Positions 5,345 through 7,958 of a stretch of 7,958 nucleotides of DNA are shown one piece after another. Origin of the DNA: Lachnospiraceae bacterium (lineage in GTDB: Bacteria; Bacillota_A; Clostridia; Lachnospirales; Lachnospiraceae). The notes beneath the pieces are model-generated. The model was not told the DNA's origin, ran no database searches, and saw nothing but the letters and a program-made list of their open reading frames with translations. The position numbers and the translations under genes were made by a program. Position 1 is the stretch's first letter, and each line of letters opens with the position of its first letter. The DNA is taken from positions 1-7,958 of the forward strand of contig VSNT01000150.1 of assembly GCA_009774465.1 (NCBI GenBank), read 5' to 3'.

Positions 5345-5893
5345 TCACACCCGCATATCAAGCCTTGAACCGGCTTTTGCCTTTTGTCTTATTCTCCGAA
5401 TCAGCCTTTCAGAATTTTTTCGTCTTTCCGCCCGAAGCTTGATGCTCAATTTATGGCCAAATTCATTTCTAACACAGGAAATGGAAGAAAACTTGCCATT
5501 TTCATCTATGTAACTGCGACGGAATACCACCTTCCAGCCGCTGCCTTTATAAATGCCATCCACCATTTTTGTCATAAATTCAACGCCCTTAAGCAGTTCT
5601 TTGGTTTCCCGCTCCTGTTCCGGATCATTACGCATTTTTTCTACGAGTGCCGGACTGATTGCCAGTGTTTTACTGTTTTTAAATGAAGAAAAAGTGTTTC
5701 CCACTCTAAATTCCACGCTGGGTACAAGCTTTGCCAGTTCTTTTACATACGCTTCTTTGCTTTTTTCATTTCCATGCTTTGCTGCTGCAGGTGTTCTTTC
5801 TCTTTCCCTGTTTTGTACGAAACCGGATGTACTGCGCTCCGATAAGTTCTGCGCGGTGTAGCTGCCATAATAATTTTCAATCCCCAATGCCAT
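5345..5893 (-). CDS. Small uncharacterised protein, DUF6033-like (182 aa)
   Basis: ATG 5893 is preceded by GGGAGG at six bases, an excellent site. The N-terminus (MALGIENYYGSYTAQNLSE) is followed by a polar linker (20-45). A compact domain at about 48-150 follows, with YVKELAKLVPSVEFRVGN, ISPALVEKMRNDPEQ (79-93) and SYIDENGKFSSIS (127-139). The tail (150-182) is strongly basic and Arg/Lys-rich. The order of YxxxLxxxxP, a helix ending in KMxxDP and a YIDENGK strand resembles the Lachnospiraceae family I know as DUF6033, whose role is unknown; this is recalled, not searched. No signal peptide or transmembrane segment is seen. It lies 84 bases after the BlaR1-like gene in the same direction and could be the last gene of that operon or have its own promoter. 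The basic tail may bind nucleic acid or polyanions, which is speculation. Confidence 0.72.
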   Translation of the reverse strand: MALGIENYYGSYTAQNLSERSTSGFVQNRERERTPAAAKHGNEKSKEAYVKELAKLVPSVEFRVGNTFSSFKNSKTLAISPALVEKMRNDPEQERETKELLKGVEFMTKMVDGIYKGSGWKVVFRRSYIDENGKFSSISCVRNEFGHKLSIKLRAERRKNSERLIRRIRQKAKAGSRLDMRV

Positions 5894-5920
5894 AAAAATC
5901 CTCCCTGATTTTGAACAGGT

Positions 5921-5948
5921 ACTGTCATGGCTTATATGCCATTACAGT
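5921..5948 (-). repeat. Intercistronic dyad before the DUF6033-like gene
   Basis: ACTGT-C-ATGGC (5921-5931) and GCCAT-T-ACAGT (5938-5948) pair into a 10-bp stem with one internal mismatch and a six-base loop. There is no T-run on either side, so it is not a terminator. It could be an operator or an RNA-processing or stability hairpin that sets the level of the downstream gene relative to the BlaR1-like gene. Confidence 0.5.
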
Positions 5949-5977
5949 CCCTTCCGCCTCCTTGCTCTCCACAATAT

Positions 5978-7213
5978 TTACAACATTTTAACAAGTGCCA
6001 CCAGCCAGTCATCTGGCGTTTTTTCGTAAGGAATTTTTACCACCTGCTCCGCCGAACCTGGCTCATAACAGCAGGAATAACCAATGCCTACAAACCCGGG
6101 CATCTTATAGAAACCTCCAAAAACGATAAACACTTCTCCACTTGCATTCACTTTTTCTAAAAAATTTTCAAACTCTTCCCTTCCCACATAAACATAAGTG
6201 TCGTCGTAGGAAATCATCTGATGCAAAAGGTCACTGTTCTCAAAAAAAGTAACTGCCTCCCCGTCGTATCCATACACAAGCATACTGTCGTTTTCATTGC
6301 ACCTGTCATAAGAGCAGTTCTGAATCAAGGTAATCGTTCCCACCATACAAAGCATGACAACTGTTAAAATGGTGACTATTGACATCTGTTTATAGGGCTT
6401 ATACTGAGAAATTCTTGTCACTCTCTGTCGGATATCCCGATATTCCGTATCACCTGCAAAAGCCGCATACATATTGAAATCTTTACTTTCCACCTGCAGA
6501 ATTCTCATGCTCTTTAACAAAAGCTGTCCATAGGAATAAGCTTTTTGCCTGCTTCGCTGCATGGTTGCCCAATCGCAGATTTCTTCCATATCTTCCCGCA
6601 AAAGCTTTGTGCCTATGGAAAGCAGAGGATTCACCCACAGTAGTACTCTCAATACATCCCACAAAAAGTAAAATAACAAATGTCCTAACCTGATGTGCGT
6701 CTTTTCATGGAGCAGGATCGTCTGCAGCTCCTTTTGGTCATATTCTTGCCACATAAGCGCAGGAATTATAATCTTTGGCCTCAGTACTCCTATGGTAGAA
6801 GGTGTAACGGGCATTTGGGTAACATAGACTGTCGTGTCGTTCAGGTTTCTTTTTTCCATGCCTGCAATCAGTTTTTTCAGTCTCCTTCTTTCATAAACCA
6901 ATCGCACTCCAAGAATAAATACAACACACAAATACAACCAGTTAATCCAAATATTCCTTGTAAAAATTCCGGTCCACCAGGTAAAAAGAATAACGCCTGC
7001 TGTGTTTTCATAAAAAAATTTCATCTTGCCTGCAAAAAGCACTGGAACAAACAGGCTCCACAATGCGCCTTTTAGGAACACCCTGTTTTTCAACAGCGTT
7101 TTCCGCAAAAGAAAAACAACCGCAAATACTACAAGAGAAATCATGGCGCACCGTATAAGCTGTATTACATAAAAAACCGCACATAAATTTAAAAAACTGA
7201 TTCCTTTCTCCAA
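5978..7213 (-). CDS. BlaR1/MecR1-like M56 membrane metalloprotease with a non-penicillin-binding sensor domain (411 aa)
   Basis: A zinc membrane protease thought to relay an external signal by causing inactivation of its partner BlaI-like repressor. Hydrophobic segments lie near 8-38, 47-62, 71-86 and 88-107. A cytoplasmic domain follows with the PSTIGVLRPKIIIP motif (138-151), HEKTH zinc site (169-173), a third ligand probably E210 in DMEEICD, and a further hydrophobic stretch (178-199). A transmembrane helix at 277-298 leads to a presumed external domain (299-411). Classical BlaR1 is near 585-600 residues because it carries a penicillin-binding domain. Here the external part is only about 113 residues, lacks an SxxK motif, and has cysteines at 300, 304, 381 and 382. 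Antibiotic sensing is therefore not supported; the ligand is unknown. The start is TTG 7213, with AAAGGAG nine bases upstream. The gene follows the repressor gene after 77 bases. Confidence 0.86.
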   Translation of the reverse strand: MEKGISFLNLCAVFYVIQLIRCAMISLVVFAVVFLLRKTLLKNRVFLKGALWSLFVPVLFAGKMKFFYENTAGVILFTWWTGIFTRNIWINWLYLCVVFILGVRLVYERRRLKKLIAGMEKRNLNDTTVYVTQMPVTPSTIGVLRPKIIIPALMWQEYDQKELQTILLHEKTHIRLGHLLFYFLWDVLRVLLWVNPLLSIGTKLLREDMEEICDWATMQRSRQKAYSYGQLLLKSMRILQVESKDFNMYAAFAGDTEYRDIRQRVTRISQYKPYKQMSIVTILTVVMLCMVGTITLIQNCSYDRCNENDSMLVYGYDGEAVTFFENSDLLHQMISYDDTYVYVGREEFENFLEKVNASGEVFIVFGGFYKMPGFVGIGYSCCYEPGSAEQVVKIPYEKTPDDWLVALVKML

Positions 7214-7229
7214 TAATTCCGGCTCCTTT

Positions 7230-7290
7230 CAAAGTCTGGAAACTTTGTGCACAGCACAGATCTCCTGATTGAAAATTTTAATTTTCAATC
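7230..7290 (-). repeat. Cluster of three small hairpins between the repressor and protease genes
   Basis: In this intercistronic gap I see GATTGAAAAT-TTTA-ATTTTCAATC (7267-7290), which touches the repressor stop codon. Next is a small TGTGC/GCACA stem (7247-7259). Last is CAAAGT-CTGGAA-ACTTTG (7230-7247), which abuts the AAAGGAG ribosome binding site of the protease. None has a strong U-run. They may stabilise or process the transcript so that repressor and protease are made in different amounts. Confidence 0.45.
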
Positions 7291-7767
7291 TTACTCTTTC
7301 TCGCTATCCTCTTTTAAAGTATCTTTGGCAGTGCTGATGGCTTTCTCCTGCACATGACATCCTTTCTCTGCCGCCTCATGCTTTTCCATACACTGCTCTA
7401 AAATTCCTTCTAATTCTGTGAACTGTTCTTCCGTCAGCTCTGTACTTTGCAGCAGCGCTGCCATTGCATTCTTCCGGCTTCCTCCAAAATAACTGTTTAT
7501 AAATTTCCGGCTTTTTTCCTTCTGGCATTCTTCTTTTGATTTTAAAACAAAATAGTGATAAACACGTAAGTCATGTTCATCTATAGTGTATCCCAAAACC
7601 CCTTTCTGGCACAGTCGGTTAATCAAAACACGCACCATCCGGGGCGACATATCTGCTTTATCCTGTATTTTTTTAATGACTTCTTTGGCTGTCAGGGAAC
7701 CGGTACCTGCCCAAAATATTTCCATAATCAGCCATTCGCTTTGGCTGGGAGTTGTTTCTCTTTCCAT
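7291..7767 (-). CDS. BlaI/MecI/CopY-family winged-helix repressor (158 aa)
   Basis: A dimeric DNA-binding repressor that is inactivated when its partner membrane protease is triggered. The winged helix spans residues 6-75: TPSQSEWLIMEIFWAG, LTAKEVIKKIQ, then recognition helix SPRMVRVLINRLCQKGVLGY and the wing. The dimerisation region (85-126) contains KFINSYFGGSRKNAMAALL and LTEEQFTELEGILEQ. Family members are near 125-130 residues; this one has an extra acidic and lysine-rich tail of about 30 residues (127-158) that I cannot assign. ATG 7767 is preceded by AAAGGAGG at eight bases. It is the first gene of the minus-strand unit with the BlaR1-like gene and probably represses its own promoter, as the family usually does. 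The divergent promoter at the right edge may be a second target. Confidence 0.9.
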   Translation of the reverse strand: MERETTPSQSEWLIMEIFWAGTGSLTAKEVIKKIQDKADMSPRMVRVLINRLCQKGVLGYTIDEHDLRVYHYFVLKSKEECQKEKSRKFINSYFGGSRKNAMAALLQSTELTEEQFTELEGILEQCMEKHEAAEKGCHVQEKAISTAKDTLKEDSEKE

Positions 7768-7858
7768 GTGATTTGCCTCCTTTGATTTGTATATCGGATG
7801 GAATTGGGAATTTGTTAATGTTTGTTCCTGTTTGAAAGCGAAAAATTTTTATCAAGAA

Positions 7859-7887
7859 ATAATAGATAATTAAAAGTTATCCATTAA
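7859..7887 (-). promoter_or_regulatory. Candidate promoter of the BlaI-like operon with a dyad filling its spacer
   Basis: On the minus strand, TTAATG (7887-7882) and TATTAT (7864-7859) are 17 bases apart. The spacer (7881-7865) is exactly an inverted repeat, GATAA-N7-TTATC. A repressor bound there would block RNA polymerase directly. The leader would be about 85 bases. The -35 box is weak and the dyad arms are only 5 bp. Confidence 0.4.
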
Positions 7888-7915
7888 ATTTGGTTATGAA
7901 TAAACGGAATCAGCG

Positions 7916-7931
7916 GATAATGCTATATTAT
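7916..7931 (+). promoter_or_regulatory. Candidate extended -10 promoter and dyad for the divergent gene at the right edge
   Basis: TGCTATATT (7921-7929) is an extended -10 element on the plus strand. It overlaps the dyad ATAAT-GCTAT-ATTAT (7917-7931), preceded by G. The GATAAT arm resembles that of the dyad on the BlaI-like promoter at 7865-7881. One repressor could therefore act on both promoters, which is inference. Confidence 0.4.
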
Positions 7932-7954
7932 ACTAATGAAATAAAGGTGATTAT

Positions 7955-7958
7955 ATGA
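7955..7958 (+). CDS. Probable start codon of a divergent plus-strand gene cut by the window edge
   Basis: An ATG at 7955-7957 lies six bases after AAAGGTG (7944-7949 region) and about 25 bases after a candidate promoter. Only the start codon is visible, so nothing can be said about the product. Its divergent position next to a BlaI-type regulator makes it a candidate target of that regulator. Confidence 0.4.

Noticed and set aside
5310..5861. Three plus-strand frames opposite the DUF6033-like gene
   Set aside because: They overlap one another and lie antisense to a gene with an excellent start; compositions are Ser/Phe-rich, typical of shadows.
6695..7075. Plus-strand 126-codon frame
   Set aside because: Antisense to the conserved zinc-protease region; no start signal and no family features.
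5978..7767. Beta-lactam resistance regulation (true blaI-blaR1)
   Set aside because: The protease lacks a penicillin-binding sensor domain and no beta-lactamase gene is visible, so family resemblance does not justify a resistance call.

Overview
The window looks like a chromosomal segment of a low-GC Gram-positive gut bacterium, most likely a Lachnospiraceae-type Clostridia. The reasons are AT-rich coding with strong AGGAGG-type ribosome binding sites, a free-standing LytTR regulator, BlaI/BlaR1-like genes, a small DUF6033-like protein and DUF2589-like proteins. This placement is inference from gene content. No rRNA, tRNA, CRISPR array or IS element is visible.

Layout, left to right. (1) 1-681, minus: the first 227 codons of a polytopic GT-C-like membrane protein that runs off the left edge, with its own promoter (738-766). 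(2) 818-874: a strong bidirectional terminator. (3) 927-3189, minus: a three-gene operon of two related DUF2589-like proteins (2335-3189, 1177-2301) and an overlapping 89-residue protein (927-1196). (4) 3296-3997, minus: a one-component LytTR transcription factor with a probable SnoaL/NTF2-like N-terminal sensor. (5) 3998-4320: a 323-base divergent regulatory region. (6) 4321-5241, plus: an intact XerC/D-like tyrosine recombinase, closed by a terminator at 5249-5271. (7) 5345-7767, minus: a BlaI-like repressor, a BlaR1-like M56 membrane protease whose sensor domain is not a penicillin-binding domain, and a DUF6033-like protein. (8) 7955: the probable start codon of a divergent plus-strand gene leaving the right edge.

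The most distinctive signal is the LytTR/DUF2589 module. Nearly the same pair of 9-bp direct repeats, ACATTTATC-N13-ACATTCATC with a 22-bp period, lies upstream of the DUF2589 operon (3266-3296) and upstream of the LytTR gene (4112-4142). The second copy continues into a third repeat at 4090-4098, again 22 bp away. Two 9-bp direct repeats about two helical turns apart is the known architecture of LytTR-family binding sites. The sequence therefore suggests that this regulator controls both itself and the neighbouring operon. What the DUF2589 proteins do is not known to me; no catalytic motif, signal peptide or membrane segment is visible in them.

The second module resembles the BlaI/BlaR1 induction circuit: a membrane protease senses something outside the cell and inactivates a winged-helix repressor. 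The putative sensor is a short cysteine-containing domain. Two related dyads sit on the blaI-like promoter and on the divergent promoter at the right edge, so the unseen plus-strand gene may be a target.
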